In this document: in pieces, positions 31,201 through 37,855 of the stretch
Numbering within the stretch: position 1 is the stretch's first letter
Layout of the letters: every line of letters begins with the position of its first letter
DNA from: Pseudomonadota bacterium
Lineage (GTDB): Bacteria; Desulfobacterota; Desulfovibrionia; Desulfovibrionales; Desulfovibrionaceae
Reading direction: 5' to 3'
NCBI GenBank assembly: GCA_023411815.1
Contig: JAEYOJ010000101.1
Coordinates: 1 to 37,855, forward strand
Length of the DNA: 37,855 bases
Made by a program: the position numbers and the translations under genes
Notes under the pieces: generated by a model
Databases searched by the model: none
Told to the model about the DNA's origin: nothing
The model's input: only the letters and a program-made list of their open reading frames with translations

Positions 31201-32475
31201 TTACACGTCCGAGAGCATTCGGATGGCGCAGAATTTGCCGCACATGGCGCATTCCTTCTCGCCGGAATGCTCGGCGCGTCGCCGGGCGACTTCGCAAGGG
31301 TCGAGGGCGTGCTCCGCCAGCTTGGTCCAGTCCAGATCCCTGCGTCCTTCGGACACGGCTTGCTCGCGCGCTAGGGCCGAGGAGCGGCCCATGGCCGTGG
31401 CGGCCGCCTGCGCCGCGATCCGCGAGGCCATGACACCCTGGCGCACGTCCTCGGCATCGGGCAGCGTGAGATGCTCGGCCGGAGTCAGATAGCACAGGAA
31501 GTCGGCCCCGGCGCGCACAGCCAGCGCGCCGCCGATGGCCCCGGCGATGTGGTCGTAACCCGGCGCGCAATCCGTGACCAGGGGACCCAGCACGTAGAGC
31601 GGGGCACCGTTCACGAGTCGCTTCATGGTCCGGATTTGCGCCTCGACCTGGTCCATGGGCACATGCCCCGGCCCCTCGATCATGGCTTGCACCCCAGCCT
31701 GCATGGCGCGACGCTGCAAATCGCCAAGTACGGCGACTTCGTCCCACTGCGCAGCGTCGCCGGCGTCGGCTCCAGCTCCGGGTCTGAGCCCGTCACCCAG
31801 CGACAGGACCACATTGTGCTTGCGGGCGATGTCCAGGATGTCGTCGTAGCGGGTCAGGAAGGGGTTCTCGCGGCCGTTCCTGGCCATCCAGCGCGCGATG
31901 ATGGAGCCGCCGCGCGAAACGATGCCAAGAAGCCTGCGCTCGCGAGAGGCCAGTTCCGCGCCGCGCATGGTCAGACCGCAATGCACGGTCATGAAATCCA
32001 CGCCCTGTTCCGCCTGCGCACGGATTTCGGTCAGGATCTGGTCTTCGGTGATCTCGGCCGGATCATGCCCGGCTTCGACCACGGTTTGCGCCAAAGCATA
32101 CAAGGGGACCGTGCCCAGCGGCAGACGGGTAGCCCGCAGCATGTCAGTGCGGATCGCGGTCAAGTCGCCTGCGGTGGACAGGTCCATGACCGTATCGGCT
32201 CCGGCTGATTCGGCTACACGCAGCTTTGCCAGCTCCTTGCCCACGTCGTTTCTGAGCGGCGAGGTGCCGATATTGGCGTTGACCTTGATTCCGGCAGGCT
32301 GACCGACGAGCGTTGGCCGGACTTCAGGGTGGTTGGGATTGGTCAGCAGGACCATATGGCCAGCGAGGACCAGGTCACGAATCGTCCGTGCGTCGAGATT
32401 CTCGGTGCGAGACAACTCCGGGAGGGACTGCTCGAGAATGTCTTCGAGCAAAGAAGAGAGAAGCATATGGGACAT
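31201..32475 (-). CDS. thiC: ThiC-family radical SAM phosphomethylpyrimidine synthase
   Basis: ThiC converts aminoimidazole ribotide to hydroxymethylpyrimidine phosphate for thiamine. The 424-residue protein is the short form without the N-terminal extension of E. coli ThiC. Conserved segments are IKVNANIGTS, DTVMDLSTAGD, DFMTVHCGLT, VSRGGSIIARWM, LSLGDGLRPG, EGPGHVPMDQ and GPLVTDCAPGYDHIAGAIGGALAVRAGADFLCYLTPAEHL. The C-terminal cluster motif is C409-x2-C412-x3-C416, one residue shorter than the usual Cx2Cx4C. The 185 bases upstream show no TPP riboswitch core. The paralogue BzaF (lower-ligand synthesis for cobamides) shares this fold, so thiamine function is probable rather than certain. 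Shine-Dalgarno AGGA lies about ten bases upstream. Confidence 0.9.
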   Translation of the reverse strand: MSHMLLSSLLEDILEQSLPELSRTENLDARTIRDLVLAGHMVLLTNPNHPEVRPTLVGQPAGIKVNANIGTSPLRNDVGKELAKLRVAESAGADTVMDLSTAGDLTAIRTDMLRATRLPLGTVPLYALAQTVVEAGHDPAEITEDQILTEIRAQAEQGVDFMTVHCGLTMRGAELASRERRLLGIVSRGGSIIARWMARNGRENPFLTRYDDILDIARKHNVVLSLGDGLRPGAGADAGDAAQWDEVAVLGDLQRRAMQAGVQAMIEGPGHVPMDQVEAQIRTMKRLVNGAPLYVLGPLVTDCAPGYDHIAGAIGGALAVRAGADFLCYLTPAEHLTLPDAEDVRQGVMASRIAAQAAATAMGRSSALAREQAVSEGRRDLDWTKLAEHALDPCEVARRRAEHSGEKECAMCGKFCAIRMLSDV

Positions 32476-32594
32476 GCTGCGTCATTCCTGGTTGCATGGT
32501 TGAGCCAGCGCAGCAGTTTGCACGAAAGACAGAGGAAATGCCAGGTTTCGGCACGAGCCAAATCGTCCTTTCGTCGAGGACGCGCCTAACGCTC

Positions 32595-32623
32595 TTGTCA
32601 AATCGGCGAAAGGGGCATATATG
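32595..32623 (+). promoter_or_regulatory. Candidate sigma-70 promoter of rpmE
   Basis: TTGTCA (32595-32600), a 17-base spacer and TATATG (32618-32623), about 38 bases before the rpmE start. The -35 box overlaps a TTGACA on the opposite strand (32602-32597) that has no good -10 partner toward thiC. Confidence 0.5.
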
Positions 32624-32660
32624 ACCTTTCTTTTCGCGAGACCTTCCTTGGAGGAATATA

Positions 32661-32882
32661 ATGAAAAAGGATATCCATCCCCAGACGCATAAGGCCAAGT
32701 TCGTTTGCCAGTGTGGCGGCGAGGCTGATCTGCTGACCACCAAAAAGGGTGACACGGTGAGCGTGGAAATCTGCTCCGCCTGCCATCCTTTCTACACCGG
32801 CAAGCAGCGTTTCGTGGACACCGCCGGTCGTATCGATCGTTTCAGAAAGAAGTACGCCAAGTTCGACAAAAACGAGGCCTAG
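32661..32882 (+). CDS. rpmE: 50S ribosomal protein L31 (zinc-binding form)
   Basis: A 73-residue ribosomal protein beginning MKKDIHP. The four zinc-binding Cys (C16, C18, C38, C41) are intact, so this is the C+ form that holds zinc. The HPFYTGKQRFVDTAGRIDRFRKKY segment is diagnostic. GGAGG lies six bases before the ATG. A GC-rich stem separates it from the DUF1385-prfA-prmC genes downstream, so readthrough may link them. Confidence 0.97.
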   Translation: MKKDIHPQTHKAKFVCQCGGEADLLTTKKGDTVSVEICSACHPFYTGKQRFVDTAGRIDRFRKKYAKFDKNEA

Positions 32883-32894
32883 GATACGGGCGTT

Positions 32895-32916
32895 CGGGGC
32901 GGCTTCGGCCGCCCGG
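32895..32916 (+). terminator. Hairpin downstream of rpmE
   Basis: CGGGGCGGC (32895-32903), a TTCG tetraloop and GCCGCCCGG (32908-32916) with one mismatch, followed by GACTGTTTCC. It may be a partial terminator between rpmE and the following genes. Confidence 0.5.
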
Positions 32917-32951
32917 GACTGTTTCCGCCTTTGGCCCGGAGCGAGGAATTC

Positions 32952-33911
32952 TTGCCCAAAGCCCTTCGCGCGCTGCTGACGGCAGCGACAACGGTTGGAG
33001 GACAGGCGGTCATGGAGGGCGTGATGATGCGCTCCAAGGACCGCTTGGCTATTGCCGTGCGCAAGCAGAGCGGGGAGATTCTGGTCGAGGTGCGGCCATG
33101 GTTCTCCCTGACCACTCATCCGTGGTTGCGCAAACCGTTCGTTCGCGGCTTCCCTATCTTACTGGAAACGCTCATCAACGGCATCAAGGCCCTGAACTTC
33201 TCAGCCCGCGTGGCCATGGAGGAGGACGAGGGCGGCGAGGTGAGCTCCTGGGCCCTGGCCGGCACCTTGCTCCTGTCCATCGGGCTGGCCGTGGGCCTGT
33301 TCGTGGTTCTGCCGCACCTGTTCTCGCTGCTGATGAAGTGGTGGGGACTGTCGGGCGACGTGAACAGTCTGAGCTTTCACGCCTGGGACGGCCTGTTCAA
33401 GTTCGCCCTTTTCCTGGGCTATGTGGCCGGCATTTCCCTGCTGCCCGACATCAGGCGCGTGTTCCAGTACCATGGAGCCGAGCACAAGACCATCTGGGCC
33501 TACGAAAAGGGTGTGGAGTTGAGTCCCCAGGCGGTGCGCGGATACAGCCGGCTGCACCCGCGGTGCGGCACGGCCTTCCTGCTTTTCGTCCTGGCGCTCA
33601 GCATCGTGCTCTTCGCCGTGCTGGTGCCCCTGGCCATGGCCGTGTACGAGCCGTCCGGCCCCGTGTTCAGGCAGGCCTATGTCATCATCGTCAAACTCCT
33701 GCTCATGGTGCCTGTCAGCTCGATCGCCTATGAGCTCATCCGCATGGCCGGTCGCTTTCACGACAACGTCATGTGCAAGCTCATGAGCTGCCCGGGGATG
33801 CTGCTTCAGTTCTTGACCACGTTCGAGCCCGATGACAGCCACCTGGAAGTGGCCATTGCCGCCCTGCAGGGCGCGGTGGAAGGAAAACGCCAGTCATGTT
33901 CGCCAAGCTAG
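32952..33911 (+). CDS. DUF1385 (YqhQ-family) membrane protein
   Basis: This 319-residue protein opens with the DUF1385 signature VGGQAVMEGVMMRS. Four or so membrane segments follow (about residues 100-130, 155-175, 218-240 and 250-270), with DIRRVFQYHGAEHKTIWAYEKG and LHPRCGTAFLLF between them, both typical of the family. Function is not established. I choose TTG 32952 because GCGAGG lies five bases upstream; TTG 32931 is possible but has no Shine-Dalgarno. Its 3' end overlaps prfA by 16 bases, and the pair is commonly adjacent in Gram-positive and deltaproteobacterial genomes, hinting at a link to translation that is not understood. Confidence 0.88.
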   Translation: MPKALRALLTAATTVGGQAVMEGVMMRSKDRLAIAVRKQSGEILVEVRPWFSLTTHPWLRKPFVRGFPILLETLINGIKALNFSARVAMEEDEGGEVSSWALAGTLLLSIGLAVGLFVVLPHLFSLLMKWWGLSGDVNSLSFHAWDGLFKFALFLGYVAGISLLPDIRRVFQYHGAEHKTIWAYEKGVELSPQAVRGYSRLHPRCGTAFLLFVLALSIVLFAVLVPLAMAVYEPSGPVFRQAYVIIVKLLLMVPVSSIAYELIRMAGRFHDNVMCKLMSCPGMLLQFLTTFEPDDSHLEVAIAALQGAVEGKRQSCSPS

Positions 33912-34969
33912 AGAGCCTGGAGCGTCAGTTCGCGGATCTGGAATCCCAGCTCAGCTCGCCGGATATCTTCAACGACCAGGAACGCTACAAGAAGTTGACC
34001 AAGGCCAGGTCCGATCTGGCTCAGGTCGTGGCCTGCTTTCAGGAGTTCAAGAGGCTATCCAAGGATCTTGAGGACAACCGCGAAATGCTCGCCGACGCCG
34101 ACCCGGAGATTCGGGCCATGGCCGAAAGCGAGATCGCGTCCATCAAGCAGGCCCTGCCGCAGCTGGAGGAAAAGCTCCAGGTTCTGCTTCTGCCCAAGGA
34201 TCCCCTGGACGAGAAGAACATCATCCTGGAAATCCGGGCCGGCACCGGCGGAGAGGAAGCCTCGCTGTTCGCCGCGGATCTTTTCCGCATGTACATGCGT
34301 TACGCCGAGCGCGCGGGCTGGAAGGTCGAGATGCTCTCGGAGCACGAGTCGGCCTCCGGCGGATTCAAGGAAGTCATCGCCTCGATCTCCGGCGATCGCG
34401 TCTACTCCCGGCTCAAGTACGAGTCCGGAATCCACCGGGTGCAGCGCGTGCCGGCCACCGAGGCCCAGGGCCGCATCCACACTTCGGCAGTGACCGTGGC
34501 CGTGCTGCCCGAGGCAGAGGAAGTGGACCTGGAGATCGATCCGGGCGAACTGCGCATCGATGTGTACCGGGCATCGGGCGCTGGCGGACAGCACGTGAAC
34601 AAGACCGAGTCCGCCGTGCGTATCACGCACCTGCCGACGAACACAGTGGTCACCTGCCAGGACGAGAAATCCCAGATCAAGAACAAGGCCAAGGCCATGA
34701 AGGTGCTGCGCTCGCGCATCCTGCAGTCCATGGAGGACGCGCGCAAGAACGAGGAGGATGCCGCCCGGCGTCTCCTGGTGGGCAGCGGCGACCGTTCGGG
34801 CCGCATCCGCACCTACAATTTCCCCCAGGGCCGGATCACCGATCACCGCATCAACCTGACGCTCTACAGCTTGTCCGCGGTAATGGACGGCGACCTGGAC
34901 GAGATCGTCGAGGCGCTCATCGGCCACTACCAGACGGAAGCCTTGAAGCAGCAGGCCGCCTCGGCGTGA
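33896..34969 (+). CDS. prfA: Peptide chain release factor 1
   Basis: RF1 reads UAA and UAG and triggers peptide release. In the 357-residue protein the codon-recognition tripeptide PAT is at 186-188 (RVPATEAQGRIHTS) and GGQ at 230-232 (GAGGQHVNKTESAVRI). The closing RIRTYNFPQGRITDHRI block is standard. It overlaps DUF1385 by 16 bases and prmC by GTGA, so translation of the three genes is coupled. Confidence 0.98.
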   Translation: MFAKLESLERQFADLESQLSSPDIFNDQERYKKLTKARSDLAQVVACFQEFKRLSKDLEDNREMLADADPEIRAMAESEIASIKQALPQLEEKLQVLLLPKDPLDEKNIILEIRAGTGGEEASLFAADLFRMYMRYAERAGWKVEMLSEHESASGGFKEVIASISGDRVYSRLKYESGIHRVQRVPATEAQGRIHTSAVTVAVLPEAEEVDLEIDPGELRIDVYRASGAGGQHVNKTESAVRITHLPTNTVVTCQDEKSQIKNKAKAMKVLRSRILQSMEDARKNEEDAARRLLVGSGDRSGRIRTYNFPQGRITDHRINLTLYSLSAVMDGDLDEIVEALIGHYQTEALKQQAASA

Positions 34970-35829
34970 CGCCTTCCTTGCGTGGTCTGGTCCACGAGGT
35001 TTCCGCCTGTCTCTCCGAACAAGGGGTCGATGCCCCGCGCCTGAGCGCCCAGGTCCTGGTCGCGCTCGTACTCGGCTGTTCGCGCATGGACCTGCTTTTG
35101 CATTCCGAACGTAGCCTGACCGTCGTCGAAACCGAGAGCATCTGGGCCTTGGTCCGCAGGAGGGCCAAGGGCGAACCCCTGGCATATATCACGGGCCAGC
35201 GCGAATTCTATGGTCTGGATTTCGTGGTCAGGCCGGGCGTGCTCATTCCCCGCCCAGAAACCGAAGGAATCGTCGAGGAAGTACGGCGCCTGTTCGCTCC
35301 GGATGTTTGTCTGCGCTACGCGGACCTGGGCACGGGTAGCGGGGCTCTGGGCGTGACCATGGGCGTGGTGTTCCCCCGTGCCCAGGGGGTGTTGGTGGAC
35401 ACGAGCGACGTAGCCTTGCGCACGGCGCGGGAGAATGTCGTCCGGCATGAGGTTGACTCGCGGGTCAGTGTCGTTAAGGGTGATTTCATGACTGCCCTTT
35501 TTCGCCCTCGAAGCCTCGACTGCATCGTTTCCAATCCGCCCTACATCGGTGAAGGCGAGCTCGCCGATGTCGAGCCAGCCGTCCTGGCCTGGGAGCCCCG
35601 CTCGGCATTGATCGGCGGGGAGTCCGGATTGGAGCTGTATCCCGCCTTGGCCATGCGGGCCTGGGAGGCTTTGCTGCCCGGCGGTCACTTGTTGTTCGAA
35701 ATGGGATGGTCGCAGGGAAGCCGACTGATGCGCATATTGGGCGACGCAGGCTTCCGTAGAATCCGTGTTCTGCGTGATTTATCCGGGCATGATCGCATTG
35801 TCGCGGCAGTCAAACCCGGGGCATCATGA
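34966..35829 (+). CDS. prmC: Release factor glutamine methyltransferase
   Basis: PrmC methylates the Gln of the GGQ motif in release factors, so it modifies the product of the gene just upstream. The 287-residue protein has an N-terminal helical domain, GEPLAYITGQREFYGLDFVVRPGVLIPRPETE in outline (about 69-100), the SAM loop DLGTGSGALG (120-129) and catalytic NPPY (190-193). The start is GTG overlapping the prfA stop as GTGA. A small hairpin (CCTCA with TGAGG near 35837-35851) follows the stop. Confidence 0.96.
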   Translation: MTPSLRGLVHEVSACLSEQGVDAPRLSAQVLVALVLGCSRMDLLLHSERSLTVVETESIWALVRRRAKGEPLAYITGQREFYGLDFVVRPGVLIPRPETEGIVEEVRRLFAPDVCLRYADLGTGSGALGVTMGVVFPRAQGVLVDTSDVALRTARENVVRHEVDSRVSVVKGDFMTALFRPRSLDCIVSNPPYIGEGELADVEPAVLAWEPRSALIGGESGLELYPALAMRAWEALLPGGHLLFEMGWSQGSRLMRILGDAGFRRIRVLRDLSGHDRIVAAVKPGAS

Positions 35830-35991
35830 TGACCTCACCGGAGTGAGGCCTTCATGTTGAAAAGAGGTCACAGTGTGGTGGTTTTGCATCATACGCCTAG
35901 CAGAGTGACGACTGGGAAAGGCCTTGATTGCACGCTTAACAGGTTTCATATCACGAGGCATGCTTCTTGCTCTAAGGCGTGCGGAGGCCAC

Positions 35992-36915
35992 ATGTTACAA
36001 AAGACAATCCATAAGAGCGTAGCCTGCTCAGGCATAGGACTTCATAGCGGCAAGAAGGTGCGGCTCGTACTGCGCCCGGCGGGTGAAAACACCGGTATTC
36101 TCTTTGCCCTGCAGAACGGATCCGGCCGCAGGTTCCTCGCTCCGCGTCCCGAATCCGTCGTTGCAACGGGTCTGGCCACCACCTTGGGGCAGGGCGGCGA
36201 CTCCCTGGCCACGGTCGAACATCTCATGGCCGCCGTGCGCGGCTTGGGTATCGATAATATCCTGGTTGACGTCGAAGGTGCGGAAATTCCCATCATGGAC
36301 GGCAGCGCAGCCTCGTTCGTCTACCTCCTGCGCATGGCCGGCGAGCGCACGCTTTCGGCTCGGCGCAAGGTTTACCGCCTGGCCAAGCCGGTGGAGTTCA
36401 AGCGCGATGGCAAGTTCATCCGTGCCGAGCCCTTCGACGGCTTCCATGTGGATTACACCATCGAGTTTCCTCATCCCCTGATCGGACGGCAAAACCTGGC
36501 CATGAACATCACGCCGCAGAGCTTCTCCTCAATGCTGGCCAAGGCAAGGACCTTCGGCTTCCTGCGCGAGGTGGAGTATCTGCGCAAGAACGGGCTTGCC
36601 TTGGGCGGCTCCCTGGACAATGCCGTGGTTCTTGATGATTACGGCGTGGTCAATACCGAGGGGCTGCGCTTCTCGGACGAGTTCGTCCGCCACAAGATCC
36701 TGGACTTCGTGGGCGACATGGCCGTACTTGGCGCCCCGCTTTGGGGCAGCTTCACTGTATTCGCCAGCGGTCATGCGCTGAACAATGCCTTCCTTAGGCA
36801 CCTGTGGGCGAATGCCGAGGAGTATCTTGAAGAGGTCTCCCTTGGACTCGATCCCGCGGCAGGTGTCCAAGTCGAGCCGGAGATGGTTACCGCTTCGGCG
36901 GCAGCCCTGGCTTAA
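35992..36915 (+). CDS. lpxC: UDP-3-O-acyl-N-acetylglucosamine deacetylase
   Basis: LpxC is the zinc amidase that commits UDP-GlcNAc to lipid A synthesis. The 307-residue protein has TIHKSVACSGIGLHSGKKV at the N terminus, the first zinc ligand His77 in VEHLMAAVRGLGIDN, EIPIMDGSA, FGFLREVEYLRKNGLALGGSLDNAVV, the second ligand set RHKILDFVGDMAVLG and the catalytic His in SGHALNN. ATG 35992 has GGAGG four bases upstream; an upstream in-frame ATG at 35854 would add a 46-residue tail not seen in the family. It lies 160 bases after prmC, so it probably has its own promoter. A strong terminator follows. Confidence 0.97.
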   Translation: MLQKTIHKSVACSGIGLHSGKKVRLVLRPAGENTGILFALQNGSGRRFLAPRPESVVATGLATTLGQGGDSLATVEHLMAAVRGLGIDNILVDVEGAEIPIMDGSAASFVYLLRMAGERTLSARRKVYRLAKPVEFKRDGKFIRAEPFDGFHVDYTIEFPHPLIGRQNLAMNITPQSFSSMLAKARTFGFLREVEYLRKNGLALGGSLDNAVVLDDYGVVNTEGLRFSDEFVRHKILDFVGDMAVLGAPLWGSFTVFASGHALNNAFLRHLWANAEEYLEEVSLGLDPAAGVQVEPEMVTASAAALA

Positions 36916-36955
36916 GTCTGCTTGTCAGGCTGAGATCATCTTGAATGATCCGTAG

Positions 36956-36989
36956 GGTCCTGCCACAAACGTGGCGGGACCTTGTTTTT
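36956..36989 (+). terminator. Intrinsic terminator of lpxC
   Basis: GGTCCTGCCAC (36956-36966) pairs with GTGGCGGGACC (37071 minus 100, that is 36971-36981) around AAAC with one G-T pair, then TTGTTTTT. This is the cleanest intrinsic terminator in the right half of the window. Confidence 0.92.
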
Positions 36990-37187
36990 GGGGGCGGGTT
37001 GAGGACGAAGTGGACCCCGTTGGGGCTGTCGCTGAAAATAAATTGCCTCCGGGGGTTGCGTGTCGAAAGATAAGTGTATAAAGACACGCTTCGCTGCAGG
37101 GCGATCCCAAAGGGGATTCCGCTTTGAGGCGAGATTCTCGTTCTTTCTCATATGGAGTTTGATGGGGAGCGAGTCCTGAAACTGCTC
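36990..37187 (+). other. Region upstream of the tRNA-tuf operon
   Basis: No gene seen. Two hairpins occur: GCGTGTC (37058-37064) with GACACGC (37083-37089), and GATCCC with GGGGATT near 37101-37113. A TATAAA at 37077-37082 preceded by TTGCGT at 15 bases could be a second promoter, weaker than the one at 37188. Confidence 0.35.
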
Positions 37188-37216
37188 TTGCCATTTAATG
37201 AGTCTGCGTATATAAA
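37188..37216 (+). promoter_or_regulatory. Promoter of the tRNA-tuf operon
   Basis: TTGCCA (37188-37193), exactly 17 bases, then TATAAA (37211-37216). The predicted start lies about ten bases before the first tRNA at 37233. Confidence 0.7.
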
Positions 37217-37232
37217 CGGCAGTTCGATTGTC

Positions 37233-37308
37233 GCTGGCGTAGCTCAATTGGCAGAGCAGCTGATTTGTAATCAGCAGGTTGCGGGTTCAAGTCCCATCGC
37301 CAGCTCCA
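37233..37308 (+). tRNA. tRNA-Thr (TGT)
   Basis: Acceptor arms GCTGGCG and CGCCAGC pair fully. The anticodon loop TTTGTAA sits on stem CTGA/TCAG with anticodon TGT. The T arm contains GGTTCAAGTCC, and CCA is encoded at 37306-37308. First gene of the tRNA cluster. Confidence 0.97.
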
Positions 37309-37315
37309 GTAATTG

Positions 37316-37401
37316 GGTGGGGTTCCCGAGTGGCCAAAGGGAACAGACTGTAAATCTGTCGGCGTATGCCTTCGGAGGTTCGAATCCTCCCCCCACCACC
37401 A
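37316..37401 (+). tRNA. tRNA-Tyr (GTA)
   Basis: Acceptor arms GGTGGGG and CCCCACC. The anticodon loop CTGTAAA on stem ACAGA/TCTGT gives GTA. At 86 bases with a long variable arm, it is a class II tRNA as expected for bacterial tRNA-Tyr. CCA is encoded. Confidence 0.97.
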
Positions 37402-37462
37402 TGCAAACTAGCGGCGCAGACTGTAGGAGGCGGGTCAAACCTGTTGTTTGACTACAGAGAAT

Positions 37463-37539
37463 GCGGGAATAGCTCAATTGGCTAGAGCATCAGCCTTCCA
37501 AGCTGAGGGTTGCGGGTTCGAGTCCCGTTTCCCGCTCCA
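37463..37539 (+). tRNA. tRNA-Gly (TCC)
   Basis: Acceptor arms GCGGGAA and TTCCCGC. The anticodon loop CTTCCAA on stem TCAGC/GCTGA gives TCC. The T arm contains GGTTCGAGTCC, and CCA is encoded. Confidence 0.97.
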
Positions 37540-37575
37540 CCATTCTCTTCGCAAGCTTTGCTCCAGTCTTGACAT

Positions 37576-37651
37576 GCCCACGTAGCTCAGTAGGTAGAGC
37601 ACATCCTTGGTAAGGATGAGGTCACCGGTTCAATTCCGGTCGTGGGCTCCA
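37576..37651 (+). tRNA. tRNA-Thr (GGT)
   Basis: Acceptor arms GCCCACG and CGTGGGC. The anticodon loop TTGGTAA on stem CATCC/GGATG gives GGT. The T arm contains GGTTCAATTCC, and CCA is encoded. It is followed by tuf after 65 bases. Confidence 0.97.
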
Positions 37652-37716
37652 CAGCATATAATTTGGTAAAAACGATAGACTCTCGATGAGGTCGGAACCA
37701 GTAGGGGGTACTTACC

Positions 37717-37855
37717 ATGGGTAAAGCGAAATTCGAGCGGAAGAAGCCGCACGTAAACATCGGCACCATCGGTCACATCGACCATGGCAAGACCACGCTG
37801 ACGGCCGCCATCACCAAGACCCTGTCCATGAAGGGCTGGGCCCAGTTCACGGGCT
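37717..37855 (+). CDS. tuf: Elongation factor Tu, 5' end (runs off window)
   Basis: The first 46 codons are visible: MGKAKFERKKPHVNIGTIGHIDHGKTTLTAAITK in outline, with the G1 loop GHIDHGKTT of EF-Tu. AGGGGGT lies about eight bases upstream. EF-Tu delivers aminoacyl-tRNA to the ribosome. Placement behind four tRNA genes and a shared promoter indicates one operon. The rest is outside the window. Confidence 0.97.
   Translation, partial: MGKAKFERKKPHVNIGTIGHIDHGKTTLTAAITKTLSMKGWAQFTG

Noticed and set aside
32476..32660. TPP riboswitch upstream of thiC
   Set aside because: Specifically looked for on the minus strand; the CTGAGA and ACCTGATC elements and flanking helices are not present.
35854..35991. 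46-codon N-terminal extension of LpxC
   Set aside because: Internal ATG 35992 has a proper GGAGG and gives the standard LpxC N terminus.

Overview
The window is a high-GC bacterial chromosome segment (mid-60s % by eye, codons strongly G/C-ending). It most likely comes from a sulfate-reducer-like deltaproteobacterium of the Desulfovibrionales. I infer this from the Gram-negative envelope genes (lpxC, kdsA, a class A PBP), the c-type cytochrome and ferric-reductase pair, the PilZ, DUF362 and U32 proteins, a class 1B dihydroorotate dehydrogenase and the rpmE-DUF1385-prfA-prmC order. No 16S gene is present, so the placement is inference. I see no insertion sequence, prophage or CRISPR array.

Layout, left to right. 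1-1046: the 5' end of a leftward gene, a poorly explained intergenic stretch and a 75-residue unknown gene with its own terminator. 1047-6448: uvrA (DNA repair), then a chemoreceptor behind a sigma-54-type promoter. 6449-9953: an isolated kdsA (KDO synthesis), a periplasmic TPR protein, a PilZ protein and a DUF362 protein. 10122-12276: purD, a cupin translationally coupled to purD, and purE. 12277-14953: a structured repeat, a small two-CxxC protein, and a ferric-reductase-like flavocytochrome paired with a monoheme cytochrome c.

14954-19823 is a tight leftward operon: ArnT-like glycosyltransferase, YkgJ-family Cys cluster protein, PBP1A and a cupin. 20124-23187 holds a DksA/TraR-type factor, an EamA transporter, and a C_GCAxxG_C_C redox-type protein divergent from a LysR regulator, with twin candidate LysR boxes between them. 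23196-26971 holds a U32 protein divergent from pyrK-pyrD. 27040-31056 holds the second copy of the structured repeat, a CheY, an exported NagZ-like GH3 enzyme, mutY and gpmA. 31201-36915 holds thiC divergent from rpmE, DUF1385, prfA and prmC, then lpxC. The right end is a tRNA-Thr, Tyr, Gly, Thr cluster leading into tuf, in the same order and with the same anticodons as the E. coli tufB operon.

Most of the window is ordinary housekeeping. The least explained item is a roughly 118-bp element present twice (12281-12398 and 27040-27158), both times between convergent genes. Each copy can fold into four hairpins, and several base-pair changes between copies preserve pairing. Also worth attention are the LysR/C_GCAxxG pair with two ATCG-N7-CGAT palindromes 32 bp apart, the ThiC homologue with a shortened Cys motif and no visible TPP riboswitch, and the flavocytochrome/cytochrome c module behind a 19-bp-spacer promoter.
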